Shown here: one piece after another, positions 1 to 8,778 of the stretch
Layout of the letters: the number at the start of each line of letters is the position of its first letter
How positions within the stretch are numbered: the stretch's first letter is position 1
NCBI GenBank assembly: GCA_964617645.1
Contig: CAZTYE010000005.1
Location: 179,998-243,997, forward strand
DNA: 64,000 nt
Source: JADJGC01 sp964617645
GTDB taxonomy: Bacteria; Zixibacteria; MSB-5A5; CAIYYT01
Reading direction: 5' to 3'
Made by a program: the position numbers and the translations under genes
Notes under the pieces: model-generated
What the model was told of the DNA's origin: nothing
Databases searched by the model: none
The model's input: only the letters and a program-made list of their open reading frames with translations

Positions 1-1
1 C

Positions 2-358
2 GGAGGTACGCTGGCAGTCAACGAGACCGAGTGGTCGCCCCGCGCCGACGTGCGCGAAACCGACGACGCCTACCAGATCATGGTCGATCTGCCGGGCCTC
101 GAAAAGGACGACATCAAGGTGAAGTTCGAGGACAACGTCCTCACGATTTCCGGCGAACGCAAAGCCGAGTCCACGGATGAAGGTAAGAACTACCACCGCA
201 TCGAGAGGATTTACGGTTCGTTCTCGCGCAGTCTGAGATTCCCGAAGGATGTCAATGCGCAGAAGGTCGTCGCCAACTACCGGAATGGCGTGCTCGAAAT
301 CTCGCTGCCCAAGTCCGAGGAAGTGAAACCCAAAGAGATCGAGGTCAAGATCGACTAA
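2..358 (+). CDS. Hsp20 / alpha-crystallin small heat-shock protein (5' end cut off)
   Basis: ATP-independent holdase chaperone that binds unfolding client proteins in the cytoplasm. The visible 118 residues contain the alpha-crystallin domain, with 'DAYQIMVDLPG', then 'VLTISGER', and the C-terminal strand 'NGVLEISLPK' typical of Hsp20. A GTG at 50 could be taken as a start, but the same frame is open leftwards to base 2 and encodes the conserved pre-domain stretch 'WSPRADVRETDDAY', so the gene begins outside the window and is truncated by the edge. It ends in a short 'KPKEIEVKID' tail in place of an IxI motif. A terminator-like hairpin follows at 389-416, and dnaK lies downstream as a separate unit. 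Family assignment is secure; the true start is not visible. Confidence 0.9.
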   Translation, partial: GGTLAVNETEWSPRADVRETDDAYQIMVDLPGLEKDDIKVKFEDNVLTISGERKAESTDEGKNYHRIERIYGSFSRSLRFPKDVNAQKVVANYRNGVLEISLPKSEEVKPKEIEVKID

Positions 359-388
359 GCCGACGATTCCTCCCGGGTCGATTCGACA

Positions 389-420
389 AGCCCGCTTGGC
401 CGATGCCGAGCGGGCTTTCG
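389..420 (+). terminator. Rho-independent-type terminator after hsp20
   Basis: A 12-bp stem (389-400 with 405-416, one G-T pair) closes a CGAT loop and is followed by TTCG. The T tract is short, so termination strength is uncertain. It separates hsp20 from dnaK. Confidence 0.6.
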
Positions 421-530
421 TACGACGAAGCGGAGATCGACCGGCGGGGTCGCGGAGTTGCGCGTAAATTCGTCACGGTCTGCGTGCGACGGCGCGCTCA
501 GCGCGATGGCAAATGAAAGGAGACACTACT

Positions 531-2432
531 ATGTCAAATAAGATAATCGGAATCGACCTTGGAACGACAAATTCCTGTCTGGCGGTCATGGAAGGCGCCG
601 AGCCGACGGTCATCGCCAATGCCGAGGGCGGCCGGACGACGCCGTCGGTTGTCGCCATGAAGGGATCGGAGCGCCTGGTCGGCCAGATCGCCAAGCGCCA
701 GGCCATTACCAACCCGATGAACACGGTCTTTTCCGTGAAGCGGTTTATGGGACGGCGTCTCGACGAAGTATCGAGTGAGATCAAGAATTTCCCGTACAAA
801 GTGAAACGGGGTTCGAATGATCTTGCGGTGATCGAGATCGATGGCCGCGACTATACGCCTCAGGAAATCTCGGCGCAGATTCTTGCCAAACTCAAGCAGG
901 CGGCCGAGGATCATCTTGGTCACAAGGTCACCAAGGCCGTGATCACGGTGCCGGCCTATTTCAACGACGCTCAGCGCCACGCCACCAAGGACGCCGGTAA
1001 GATTGCCGGCCTCGAGGTGATGCGCATCATCAACGAACCCACCGCCGCAGCGCTGGCCTATGGTCTCGATAAGAAGAAGGCGCAGAAGATCGCGGTTTTC
1101 GATCTCGGCGGCGGCACGTTCGATATTTCAATTCTCGAACTCGGAGACGGTGTGTTCGAGGTGCTGTCCACCAACGGTGACACCCATCTGGGCGGTGATG
1201 ACTTCGACAAACGCATCATCGATTGGATGGTGGCGGAGTTCAAGTCCTCCGATGGAATCGACTTATCCCGCGACCCAATGGCGCTACAGCGACTCAAGGA
1301 AGCCGCTGAGAAGGCCAAGATTGAACTTTCGAGTGTCAAGGAGACGACAATCAATCTGCCGTTCATCACGGCGGACGCTTCCGGTCCGCGGCATTTGAAT
1401 CTCACGTTGACGCGCGCCCGGTTCGAGGGCATGGTGGACGACCTGATTACTCGCTGTATGGAGCCGGTGAAGAAGGCAATGAGCGACGCCAAAGTCGTGC
1501 CGTCCGACATCGGCGAAGTCGTTCTCGTCGGCGGCATGACCCGCATGCCTAAGGTCGTACAAGAGGTCGAACGCTTCTTTGGCCGCGAAGCCCACAAGGG
1601 CGTCAATCCCGATGAAGTCGTCGCGATCGGCGCGGCGATTCAGGGCGGCGTGCTTGCCGGCGATGTAAAAGACGTACTCCTGCTGGACGTGACGCCGCTA
1701 TCACTCGGCATCGAAACGCTCGGCGGTGTCAGCACCAAGCTGATCGAGCGCAACACAACCATTCCGACCAAGAAGGCGCAGGTGTTCTCCACGGCGGCGG
1801 ACAGTCAAACCTCGGTGGAGATTCATGTGCTTCAGGGCGAACGCGAGATGGCAATCGACAACCGCACCATCGGCCGGTTCATTCTCGATGGCATACCGCC
1901 GGCGCCGCGCGGCGTACCGCAAGTCGAGGTCACTTTCGATATCGACGCCAACGGCATTCTCAATGTTCAGGCGCGAGACTTGGGCACCGGCAAAGAGCAA
2001 CGCATTCGCATTGAATCGTCATCCGGTCTTTCGAAACAAGAGATCGAGAAAATGGTGCGCGATGCCGAGGCCAACGCCGACGTCGACAAGCGGAAGAAGG
2101 CCGACATCGAGACGCGCAACAATGCCGACCAACTTGCGTTCCAGTGCGAGAAGTTCGTCAAAGAGAACGGCGAGAAAATCGATGCCTCGACCAAAGCCGA
2201 TCTTGAGCGCCAGATCGAGAAGGTGCGCGAACTCGTGAAGGGAACCGATTACCCGGCGATGAAGAACGAAACCGACCGCCTGCAAAGCATCATGCAGAGC
2301 GCCGCTTCGCAGCTCTATCAGCGCGCGCAGCAGGCGCAGGCGGAAAATCCGGCGACCACCGGCGAGCAACAGCAGCCGTCAGGGTCAACCGAGGGTAAGG
2401 CTGTGGATGCCGATTATGAAGTGGTGAAGTAG
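531..2432 (+). CDS. dnaK: Chaperone DnaK (Hsp70)
   Basis: ATP-dependent Hsp70 chaperone that folds and protects proteins with DnaJ and GrpE, neither of which is in this window. The 633 residues show the N-terminal phosphate loop 'IGIDLGTTNS', the ATPase signatures 'VFDLGGGTFDISIL' and 'VVLVGGMTRMPKV', the linker 'DVLLLDVTPLSLGIETLGG', the substrate-binding domain, and a Gln/Ala-rich tail. The C-terminus ends 'DADYEVVK', close to the usual EEVD-like end. An in-frame ATG at 513 exists, but AAAGGAGA at 516-523 sits at the right distance only for the ATG at 531, so 531 is taken as the start. Length is normal for bacteria. No CIRCE inverted repeat was seen upstream. Confidence 0.97.
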   Translation: MSNKIIGIDLGTTNSCLAVMEGAEPTVIANAEGGRTTPSVVAMKGSERLVGQIAKRQAITNPMNTVFSVKRFMGRRLDEVSSEIKNFPYKVKRGSNDLAVIEIDGRDYTPQEISAQILAKLKQAAEDHLGHKVTKAVITVPAYFNDAQRHATKDAGKIAGLEVMRIINEPTAAALAYGLDKKKAQKIAVFDLGGGTFDISILELGDGVFEVLSTNGDTHLGGDDFDKRIIDWMVAEFKSSDGIDLSRDPMALQRLKEAAEKAKIELSSVKETTINLPFITADASGPRHLNLTLTRARFEGMVDDLITRCMEPVKKAMSDAKVVPSDIGEVVLVGGMTRMPKVVQEVERFFGREAHKGVNPDEVVAIGAAIQGGVLAGDVKDVLLLDVTPLSLGIETLGGVSTKLIERNTTIPTKKAQVFSTAADSQTSVEIHVLQGEREMAIDNRTIGRFILDGIPPAPRGVPQVEVTFDIDANGILNVQARDLGTGKEQRIRIESSSGLSKQEIEKMVRDAEANADVDKRKKADIETRNNADQLAFQCEKFVKENGEKIDASTKADLERQIEKVRELVKGTDYPAMKNETDRLQSIMQSAASQLYQRAQQAQAENPATTGEQQQPSGSTEGKAVDADYEVVK

Positions 2433-2519
2433 TCTGCCTTGAGTGCGGCGGTTGCGATCGGCCGCCGCACCTTGTCCCCAACGGCATTCAAGGACGGCAC
2501 TGGTGTCGAGGACATCGCG

Positions 2520-3272
2520 TTACTTAGTTGCTTTCGAGCTCTTCAACCCGTCCTTGTAGACGTCAAATACAACGCGCCGAACATCCCCTATGGCAAACCT
2601 TCCCCCGGCGTCCTCCAGTTGTTTGAGCGCCGCGTTGTCGAGTTCATCAAGATGCAACTTCCGGCACTTGGCCTTGGAGAGGGCCACGACACCAGCGCTG
2701 TCGATCATGGCCAATCGAGGCATGACCAGCGCAGCGCCTTTGAAGCGCGCGAGTTTCGAGGCTTGCACCGCCGACAGCGACCGCAAGTTCTTCAGGGAGA
2801 TGACGCTGGCCTTGAAGCCGCCGAGCGCAGCTGCTTGAGCGTCGTCCAGCGCCGTTAGACCATTGAGAGAGACCGAGCCTCGCGAGAAGTCAGCAAGCGC
2901 CTTCAGCGCCGTGGCATCAATGCTCGCAATCGCATCAAGGATGATGTATGCAGCCTTAGCCTTGGCAAGCGACTTAGCTTGCGCGATGCCGAGAGTCTCC
3001 AGTCCGCGTAAAGGAAGTCCGTCGAGCCAGATATCTTTGCCGGGAAGCGGGTTGATGTGGAGTGGCGCCCATGTCTCAAATTGTTTGGCCTGATTATCAG
3101 TCATCGCGGTGATCGCAAGCCACTTCAGCGTATCCGGATCATTGACGATCCTCGTGAATTCGTCGTCCGGCAAAGGCGTCGGTTCTTGACCGACGCAAAT
3201 AGCCGTCGGAACAATCATCAACGTGAATATCCACGCCAATAGCGCCTCTCTGAGTAGCGAATTCCGTTTCAT
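2520..3272 (-). CDS. Secreted protein with leucine-rich-like repeats, function unknown
   Basis: Not recognised as a named family. The protein (250 residues from the ATG at 3272; a second ATG lies four codons upstream at 3284) begins with a signal peptide, 'KRNSLLREALLAWIFTLMIV', then a short segment with 'WLAITAMTDNQAKQFETW'. From about residue 85 it is built of degenerate repeats of about 24 residues with the pattern L-x-L-x-x-L-x-x-L-x-x-x-x-A-x-x-L-A-x-x-(K/R)-G, for example 'LNGLTALDDAQAAALGGFK' and 'LKNLRSLSAVQASKLARFK'. This looks like a solenoid of leucine-rich type, suited to protein binding in the periplasm or at the surface. It is a lone gene, convergent with dnaK. Confidence 0.6.
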   Translation of the reverse strand: MKRNSLLREALLAWIFTLMIVPTAICVGQEPTPLPDDEFTRIVNDPDTLKWLAITAMTDNQAKQFETWAPLHINPLPGKDIWLDGLPLRGLETLGIAQAKSLAKAKAAYIILDAIASIDATALKALADFSRGSVSLNGLTALDDAQAAALGGFKASVISLKNLRSLSAVQASKLARFKGAALVMPRLAMIDSAGVVALSKAKCRKLHLDELDNAALKQLEDAGGRFAIGDVRRVVFDVYKDGLKSSKATK

Positions 3273-3516
3273 TTCACCCTCCACATTGTCTTCAGACTCG
3301 ATTTCTCACATGATGCTGCGCTTCAATGCGGCTGTCAAGTGGAATACGACAAGATTGCGCTTGCGCCTCCTTCTGACGGGGCGGTGCTTCAAGTTGTGGC
3401 CCGGAAAGCTCAGAATGCTGAGTTCGCGCTCATGAGAATTTTTTGAAACACCGACACCGGATGAGGGTTATACAAGAAAAGAATGGAATAAGTCGATCCA
3501 TATTTGTGGAGGGAGC

Positions 3517-5184
3517 ATGAAGTTTCGTGTCAATTGGCTGGCGGTACCGGCGGCGGCTTTCACTCTTCTGTTCTTGTCAACCTGCCTGTTCGCCTGCCCT
3601 TACTGCGGCAAGAGCAAGGCCTATCTTGAGACTCTGCCGACGCAGCTACTGGCCGGGCGGGGAAATCACCACTTCAAAGTCAGCACCAATAGTAGCGAGG
3701 CGCAAGCGTGGTTTGACCAAGGCTTGACGATGTGTTATGCCTTTAATCACGATGAAGCGATTCGCTCATTTCGCAAGGCGCTAACGCTCGACTCCAATCT
3801 GGCTATGGCGCACTGGGGCATCGCCTACGCTCTCGGAACAAACTATAACCGCCCCATCGATTCGTTGCAAGCGCGCGGCGCCTACGAAGCAATCCAGTGC
3901 GCGTTGAATCTGATGGAGCATTCGTCGGTGAAAGAGCAGGACTTCATCAAGGCAATGGCGCGCCGCTACACTGAAAAATACGATCCCGACTACACCAAAA
4001 ACGAATCCGCCTTCCGCGACGCGATGCGGCTTCTGGCCCAAGAATACCCGGATGACATGGACGCGCTAACGATCTTCGGCGAGAGCATGATGAATCTCAA
4101 ACCCTGGCAGCTTTGGACCGACGCGGGCGATCCTGCCGAGGGAACGCCGGAAATCCTCGCGACACTGGAGAAAGTGCTGGCCATTAATCCAAATCATCCC
4201 GGCGCGAATCACTACTACATCCACGCGGTCGAAGCCTCCCGAGAACCCGGAAGAGCGCTGGCCTGCGCCGAGCGACTGCGGACGTTGGTCACCGGTGCCG
4301 GCCACCTCGTGCACATGCCGGCGCATACCTTCATGCGCGTTGGCGATTACAACGGCGCGGTGCTGGCCAACGCCCAGGCTGTGTCGGTCGATTCTGCCTA
4401 TGTCGCTGCCGGTGGCGCCGGATTCTACACGCAGTTCTATTACCCGCATAATGTGCACTTTCTGGCCGTGTCGCTGGCATTTGACGGACGATTCAGGGAA
4501 GCCATGGCCGCGACGCAAAAACTCGAAAGTTTGATCTATCCGTTTGCTACCGTCGATCCGATGGCCGTCGGGATTTTGCCGACACGCTACTTTATCCTAC
4601 TTAAGTTCCGGAAGTGGGACGAAATCCTCGCCAGTGACATGCCAGATTCCGGACAGGCATTGGTTGCCGCGATCAAACACTTTGCCTGGGGAATGGCCCA
4701 TGCCGCGAAGGGTGGCGTTTCAGCCGCGAAGGCCGAGCTTGAGAAAATGAAAGCCGCCGAGACCCGCATTCCTGAGATTGCATACATCGGCGCCATTAAC
4801 GATGCGCGCAAAGGTACGATTATCGCTCGCCACATGCTGGAGAGCAAGATCGCGGATGCGGCCGGCAATCGCAAAGAAGCGATCGCCAAACTGCGGCTGG
4901 CCGTTGAAGCGCAGGATGCGCTTAGTTATGATGAACCTGAGGGTTGGTATGTCAACGCCCGGGAATCGCTGGGAGCGATGCTAATCGAAACCGGACAAGC
5001 CGGCGAGGCGGAAGCTGTGTTTCGCGATGAACTCAAAGTACACCCGAACTCCGGCCGAGCGTTGTTTGGACTTTGGCAGGCGCTGCAACAGCAACGGAAA
5101 AAGTCCGAGGCCGCAGAGGCGGAAAAGGCTTATGAAGCTGCCTGGCAGCGCGCCGACTCGCAACTGAGTCTTGCCGAGATGTAG
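3517..5184 (+). CDS. Exported TPR-repeat protein
   Basis: A 555-residue protein with an N-terminal hydrophobic export signal ending around 'LFLSTCLFAC', which could be a lipobox or a plain signal peptide; the following 'CPYCG' is a CxxC motif. TPR-like helices follow, for example 'FNHDEAIRSFRKALTLDSN' near residue 75 and 'GQAGEAEAVFRDELKVHPN' near the C-terminus, with 'HYYIHAVEAS' in the middle, a stretch common in large tetratricopeptide proteins of environmental bacteria. GGAGGG at 3509-3514 supports the ATG at 3517. TPR proteins serve as binding scaffolds; no catalytic motif is visible and the partner is unknown. The next gene on the same strand lies 128 bases downstream. Confidence 0.75.
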   Translation: MKFRVNWLAVPAAAFTLLFLSTCLFACPYCGKSKAYLETLPTQLLAGRGNHHFKVSTNSSEAQAWFDQGLTMCYAFNHDEAIRSFRKALTLDSNLAMAHWGIAYALGTNYNRPIDSLQARGAYEAIQCALNLMEHSSVKEQDFIKAMARRYTEKYDPDYTKNESAFRDAMRLLAQEYPDDMDALTIFGESMMNLKPWQLWTDAGDPAEGTPEILATLEKVLAINPNHPGANHYYIHAVEASREPGRALACAERLRTLVTGAGHLVHMPAHTFMRVGDYNGAVLANAQAVSVDSAYVAAGGAGFYTQFYYPHNVHFLAVSLAFDGRFREAMAATQKLESLIYPFATVDPMAVGILPTRYFILLKFRKWDEILASDMPDSGQALVAAIKHFAWGMAHAAKGGVSAAKAELEKMKAAETRIPEIAYIGAINDARKGTIIARHMLESKIADAAGNRKEAIAKLRLAVEAQDALSYDEPEGWYVNARESLGAMLIETGQAGEAEAVFRDELKVHPNSGRALFGLWQALQQQRKKSEAAEAEKAYEAAWQRADSQLSLAEM

Positions 5185-5312
5185 CTCCGTTCAGACAACC
5201 GCAGCGTCATTCGGGTTGACTGTGCGCTTTCACCGTTCGCGAAAAGCACGAAACCGGACCGCGCCGTTTGCCGTACAGAAACGCAAGCAGCGATTCTGGA
5301 GGAAGAGACGCA

Positions 5313-6008
5313 GTGAAACAGTTTCTCACGTCACTACTAATTACTATCGCGGTTTCGATTCTGATCAGCGCGATCGCCGAAGGAAAGAGCCGCCACAGTT
5401 ACACTCACAACGTTGGCCGCGACGCCGTTAAGGGCAGCGCCGTACTCGTCTCCGAAACTCGATCGTTGCCGCCCTTTGAGCGCATTATCAGCAGTCTTGC
5501 GGTGGAAATGACCGTCGACGTCGGCAAAGAGCAGAGCGTGAAAATTACGTTCGACGACAATCTAATTCAGTTCATCACGACGGATGTTGCGGGCAAATCT
5601 CTGATTATCGAGTCGGAGGAGTCCTTCTCCAGCCGCGGCGCGGTGCGCATTGAGATAACAGTGCCGAAGCTCACGGCAATCGAGAACGAAGGTTCGGGAT
5701 CGATCAATGTGAACAATATCGCCGGCGCCAAGTTCAGGGCAATTCTCAGCGGCTCCGGGACCATGGAGCTGAACGGCCGCGTCGAATTGGCGGATCTGGA
5801 AATCAACGGCTCAGGCGATATCGATTCGCAAATGCTGGACGCGGTCGAGGTAGCAATTGCGATTAACGGCAGTGGCGATGCGAAGGTGTTCGCTACGAAT
5901 GCGATCGATGCAGAAATCAACGGCAGCGGCAATATCGAATACTCGGGGAGTCCGCAGACCGTGCATTCGAGCGTCAATGGCAACGGCCGAATTCGCAAGT
6001 CGCGGTAG
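5313..6008 (+). CDS. Exported GIN-domain (DUF2807) protein
   Basis: Putative surface or periplasmic protein of the 'head GIN domain' family (DUF2807), common in Bacteroidetes and relatives; its biochemical role is unknown. An open frame starts at TTG 5268, but GGAGGAAG at 5298-5305 points to GTG 5313, which gives a clean signal peptide 'VKQFLTSLLITIAVSILISA' and 231 residues. The GIN domain is a right-handed beta-solenoid of short strands with turns repeating 'NGSG' (INGSGDID, INGSGDAK, INGSGNIE) plus 'NEGSGSINV' and 'LSGSGTMEL'. The family is typically found as a secreted or anchored protein of unknown ligand. A bidirectional terminator follows at 6045-6077. Confidence 0.8.
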   Translation: MKQFLTSLLITIAVSILISAIAEGKSRHSYTHNVGRDAVKGSAVLVSETRSLPPFERIISSLAVEMTVDVGKEQSVKITFDDNLIQFITTDVAGKSLIIESEESFSSRGAVRIEITVPKLTAIENEGSGSINVNNIAGAKFRAILSGSGTMELNGRVELADLEINGSGDIDSQMLDAVEVAIAINGSGDAKVFATNAIDAEINGSGNIEYSGSPQTVHSSVNGNGRIRKSR

Positions 6009-6044
6009 CTAAACACGCCAGAACATCAGTTTTCCTCATAAAGA

Positions 6045-6077
6045 AAAACCGCCGGCATTGAGTCCGGCGGGTTTTTC
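6045..6077. terminator. Bidirectional terminator between convergent genes
   Basis: AAAAACCGCCGG pairs with CCGGCGGGTTTTT across a short loop (one bulge). A-run on the left and T-run on the right suit termination from both sides, between the GIN protein (+) and the PEP-CTERM gene (-). Confidence 0.85.
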
Positions 6078-6102
6078 TTTGGCGACTTATCGGTTCTCGC
6101 GG

Positions 6103-6693
6103 TTATTTTCGTCTGCGTAACGCGCCGATACCGACAACACCCAGGCCCAGCAACGTCAACGTCGCCGGCTCGGGAACAGTAGTCGTTTCGACGGTGAGCT
6201 TGATACCATCATTGAAGTAATGACAATCGGCGTCAAAACCGAATCCGACGGTCCCATCGGCCGCGAAAGCGGCAAACTCGTCGAGCAAGCCCAACGAGCC
6301 GAGATCGTAGGTCAGGGTCGTCTTGTGGTTTTGATCTCCGTAAGGATCACTCCAGGTGGCGACCCAAGGGCCGGCGCCGGCAAAGTAGTTGCCGCCGCCC
6401 TGATTGTCGTTATGGGTAGTGACTCCGAGTGTCGGATTATCGAGCAGATTGATGTAGAGCGAATCGCCATCTTCATGCGTCCAGTCCCAAACTCTCTTGA
6501 TTTTGAGCTCCGCTCTGACGATGTATTCGCCCGGATGATTCCAGGAGATTCCCCAGGAGTGGGCCTTGTAATGATCAAGGTCCCAGAGATCACCTGATGG
6601 ATTGGGCGTAAAGTAGTAAATACCTGCACTCGCTTGCGGTGCCATGATCAGCACTGCGGAGGCCAGTGCGAGAAGTAAGATCAGTTTCTTCAA
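6103..6693 (-). CDS. PEP-CTERM sorting-signal protein
   Basis: Exported protein carrying a C-terminal exosortase signal: 'VPEPATLTLLGLGVVGIG' followed by 'ALRRRK', that is, a PEP motif, a hydrophobic segment and a basic tail. Exosortase (EpsH/XrtA) is expected to cleave at this signal; the exosortase itself is not in the window. The open frame runs to 6852, but GGAAGG lies just before TTG 6693, which begins '(M)KKLILLLALASAVLIMAP', a good signal peptide ending 'ASAG'. The mature part (about 150 residues) is rich in W, D, G and aromatic residues and has no recognised domain. A sigma-54 promoter lies at 6757-6773. PrsK/PrsR at 47-51 kb are the expected regulators. The 196-residue length is typical of such cargo. 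Confidence 0.85.
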   Translation of the reverse strand: MKKLILLLALASAVLIMAPQASAGIYYFTPNPSGDLWDLDHYKAHSWGISWNHPGEYIVRAELKIKRVWDWTHEDGDSLYINLLDNPTLGVTTHNDNQGGGNYFAGAGPWVATWSDPYGDQNHKTTLTYDLGSLGLLDEFAAFAADGTVGFGFDADCHYFNDGIKLTVETTTVPEPATLTLLGLGVVGIGALRRRK

Positions 6694-6756
6694 CGAGTTA
6701 CCTTCCTTTCTCGAGAATTTCAGTCGCCATTGCATACATCTGTCCGTCACTAAGCA

Positions 6757-6773
6757 TGCAAAATGCATACCAA
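6757..6773 (-). promoter_or_regulatory. Sigma-54 (-24/-12) promoter of the PEP-CTERM gene
   Basis: On the - strand the sequence reads TTGGTATGCATTTTGCA. GG and GC are separated by exactly 10 bases as in the consensus TTGGCACG-N4-TTGCA; the only losses are in the CACG part. Transcription would start near 6747, about 54 bases before the TTG start codon. Confidence 0.65.
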
Positions 6774-6906
6774 AATCCAGCAGATTGCGATGAATTTGCG
6801 CACTTTTTGAACAAGTCGATAATCGTTCGGCGTCATCCGAGCGCGTCGGCATTCGTCATTGATCTGATGATTACATTTCTTCAGATTCTCACACCAAGGA
6901 GTAGCA

Positions 6907-7245
6907 ATGCCTGAATTCATGTTGTTCTTTCGCGGCGGTGAAGCCGAGAACCGTTCTCCCGAGGAAGTGCAGAAGCTCGTGCAGCGGTACATCGAATGGG
7001 TACGGGAACTGCGGGCGCAAGGGAAGTTCAAGGCCGGGGATGAGCTCCAGCCTAATGGTCACGTAGTTTCGAAACGCGGAGCACAGACTATCGACGGCCC
7101 ATTTGTCGAAACCAAGGACGCCATCGGCGGCTACTTCCTCATTGATGCCGCCGATTACGCCGAAGCGATAGCCATCGCGGGACGCAGCCCGAACCTCGAA
7201 AACGGTGGCGCGGTCGAAGTCCGCCAAATCAGCGACTATAAGTGA
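6907..7245 (+). CDS. YCII/DGPF-domain protein paired with an ECF sigma factor
   Basis: A 112-residue YCII-like protein of the DGPF family: 'EFMLFFRGGE' at the N-terminus, and the signature 'TIDGPFVETKDAIGGYFLID', followed by 'YAEAIAIAGRSP'. DGPF proteins are ferredoxin-like folds whose genes stand next to ECF42-group sigma factors; here the stop codon overlaps the GTG start of such a sigma factor (GTGA). Their role is unproven; a sensory or regulatory partner is the usual assumption. AAGGAG at 6896-6901 supports the ATG. It diverges from the PEP-CTERM gene. Confidence 0.85.
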   Translation: MPEFMLFFRGGEAENRSPEEVQKLVQRYIEWVRELRAQGKFKAGDELQPNGHVVSKRGAQTIDGPFVETKDAIGGYFLIDAADYAEAIAIAGRSPNLENGGAVEVRQISDYK

Positions 7246-8531
7246 TCCACGATCCACGCGAACTGAAGAGCGAGACACCGGTATCGACCCAAAGTCTCGT
7301 CGAACACTTCTTCCGTCATCAGTGGGGCGCTGTGATCGCGCGCCTATCGGCGCGATTCGGCGCTCAATGCATCGAAGCCATCGAGGACTCGGTGCAGGAT
7401 GCGCTGATCGCCGCATTGCATTCATGGCCGTTAGCCGGATTGCCCGACAATCCGGCCGGTTGGGTCTACACCGCCGCACAAAACCGCCTGATTGACCGCC
7501 TCCGCCGCGACCAGAAATCTTCCGACACGGCGATTCTATCGGATCAACTTGCGAACCCGGATGCTGAAGTCGAATCGGCCGTCTTTTCCGCCGAAATCCC
7601 GGACGAGCAGTTGGCGCTAATGTTCGCCTGCGCCGACCCGGCCCTGAACCAGGAAACGCAGGCGGCGGTGACTTTGCGGTATGTTTGCGGATTGGACATA
7701 CGGGAAATTGCCGCTGCGTTCTTGACGGGCGAAAATACGATTGCGCAGAGAATTCACCGTGGCCGAAAGCAGCTTCGCTCGGTCGGCGCCTTGCGCATAC
7801 CAACCGGCGGCGAGTTGCCGCCGCGAATCGATTCGGTGCTCGGCATTTTATATCTGCTGTTCAGCGAAGGCTACTCTTCCCATCACCACGAGAACTTGAT
7901 CAGATTCGAATTGTGCGCTGAAGCTTTTCGGATCGCGACGGCGCTGGCAGACCATCCGGCGGGGCGGACCCCAAATGTTTTTGCCTTGTTGGCGCTGTTT
8001 TCATTTCAGTTGGCACGGCTACCCGCTCGCGTCGACACCAATCAGGATATCATATTGCTCGCCGACCAGGATCGAACGAAATGGGACAGCCGGCTGTTGC
8101 AGCGCGGGCTGTCGTACCTCGAAGCCGCCGGCAGTGGGCGCGCCCTGAGCCGATATCATCTCGAAGCCGGAATTGCCGCTTGCCACGCCGCGGCGAGTGA
8201 CTTTGAGTCCACCAATTGGCGCCTAATTCTTGAGTATTATGATATCCTGCTCGAACGCTTTCCGTCACCGGTTTATTCTCTCAATCGAGCTGTTGCGGTT
8301 GTCTATTGCGAAGGCGCGACTGCCGCTTTAGAGCTGATGGAGTCGCCGGTGTTGAAGCAGCAACTCGACGGATTTTACCTCTACCACGCGGTTCTTGCCG
8401 ATCTCTACGGTCGCTTGCAACGGACGGTGGACGCGGCGAGCGCTTATCGAACCGCGATTCACTTGGCGACCAGCGCGAGCGAACGCCGATTTCTGGCGCG
8501 CAAACTTGCCGCTGTGGAAACTGCGCGCTGA
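7242..8531 (+). CDS. ECF42-type RNA polymerase sigma factor with C-terminal extension (DUF6596)
   Basis: Alternative sigma factor directing RNA polymerase to its own promoters. Residues about 10-95 hold region 2 ('GAVIARLSARFG', 'DALIAALHSWP', 'PAGWVYTAAQNRLIDRLRRD'), residues about 125-185 hold region 4 ('TLRYVCGLDIREIAAAFLT', 'QRIHRGRKQLR'). Unlike small ECFs it has a 240-residue C-terminal helical extension (DUF6596, TPR-like: 'LLFSEGYSSHH', 'NRAVAVVYCEGATAALELM', 'YHAVLADLYGRL'). This extension defines the ECF42 group, which lacks a classic anti-sigma factor. The GTG start overlaps the DGPF gene's stop by four bases, so translation is probably coupled. Assignment is strong; targets are unknown. 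Confidence 0.92.
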   Translation: MIHDPRELKSETPVSTQSLVEHFFRHQWGAVIARLSARFGAQCIEAIEDSVQDALIAALHSWPLAGLPDNPAGWVYTAAQNRLIDRLRRDQKSSDTAILSDQLANPDAEVESAVFSAEIPDEQLALMFACADPALNQETQAAVTLRYVCGLDIREIAAAFLTGENTIAQRIHRGRKQLRSVGALRIPTGGELPPRIDSVLGILYLLFSEGYSSHHHENLIRFELCAEAFRIATALADHPAGRTPNVFALLALFSFQLARLPARVDTNQDIILLADQDRTKWDSRLLQRGLSYLEAAGSGRALSRYHLEAGIAACHAAASDFESTNWRLILEYYDILLERFPSPVYSLNRAVAVVYCEGATAALELMESPVLKQQLDGFYLYHAVLADLYGRLQRTVDAASAYRTAIHLATSASERRFLARKLAAVETAR

Positions 8532-8778
8532 TCACCGCGGGCATTCCAGAAGCGTGATCCTGCAATCGTTGAGGTCGTCGAGAAGATCACGCGATTGACG
8601 TCGCGCTCGATCGAGCGTAATTTTTTTTCAGCATAATGCATTTTTTTCTTTGCGAAAAGTTGTCAACTTCTAAAGCTTGCGCCCGTGTGATTCGATAACT
8701 CACACAGAGGCGATGTTTTCGACACTACGTCGAGAGCGGAGCAAGTAACAACCAATCTCTCGCAAGGAGAAGAAGAGA

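Noticed and set aside
8685..8705. GTGTGA...TCACAC as a CRP-like site
   Set aside because: Half-site spacing of nine bases does not fit the CRP family's six.
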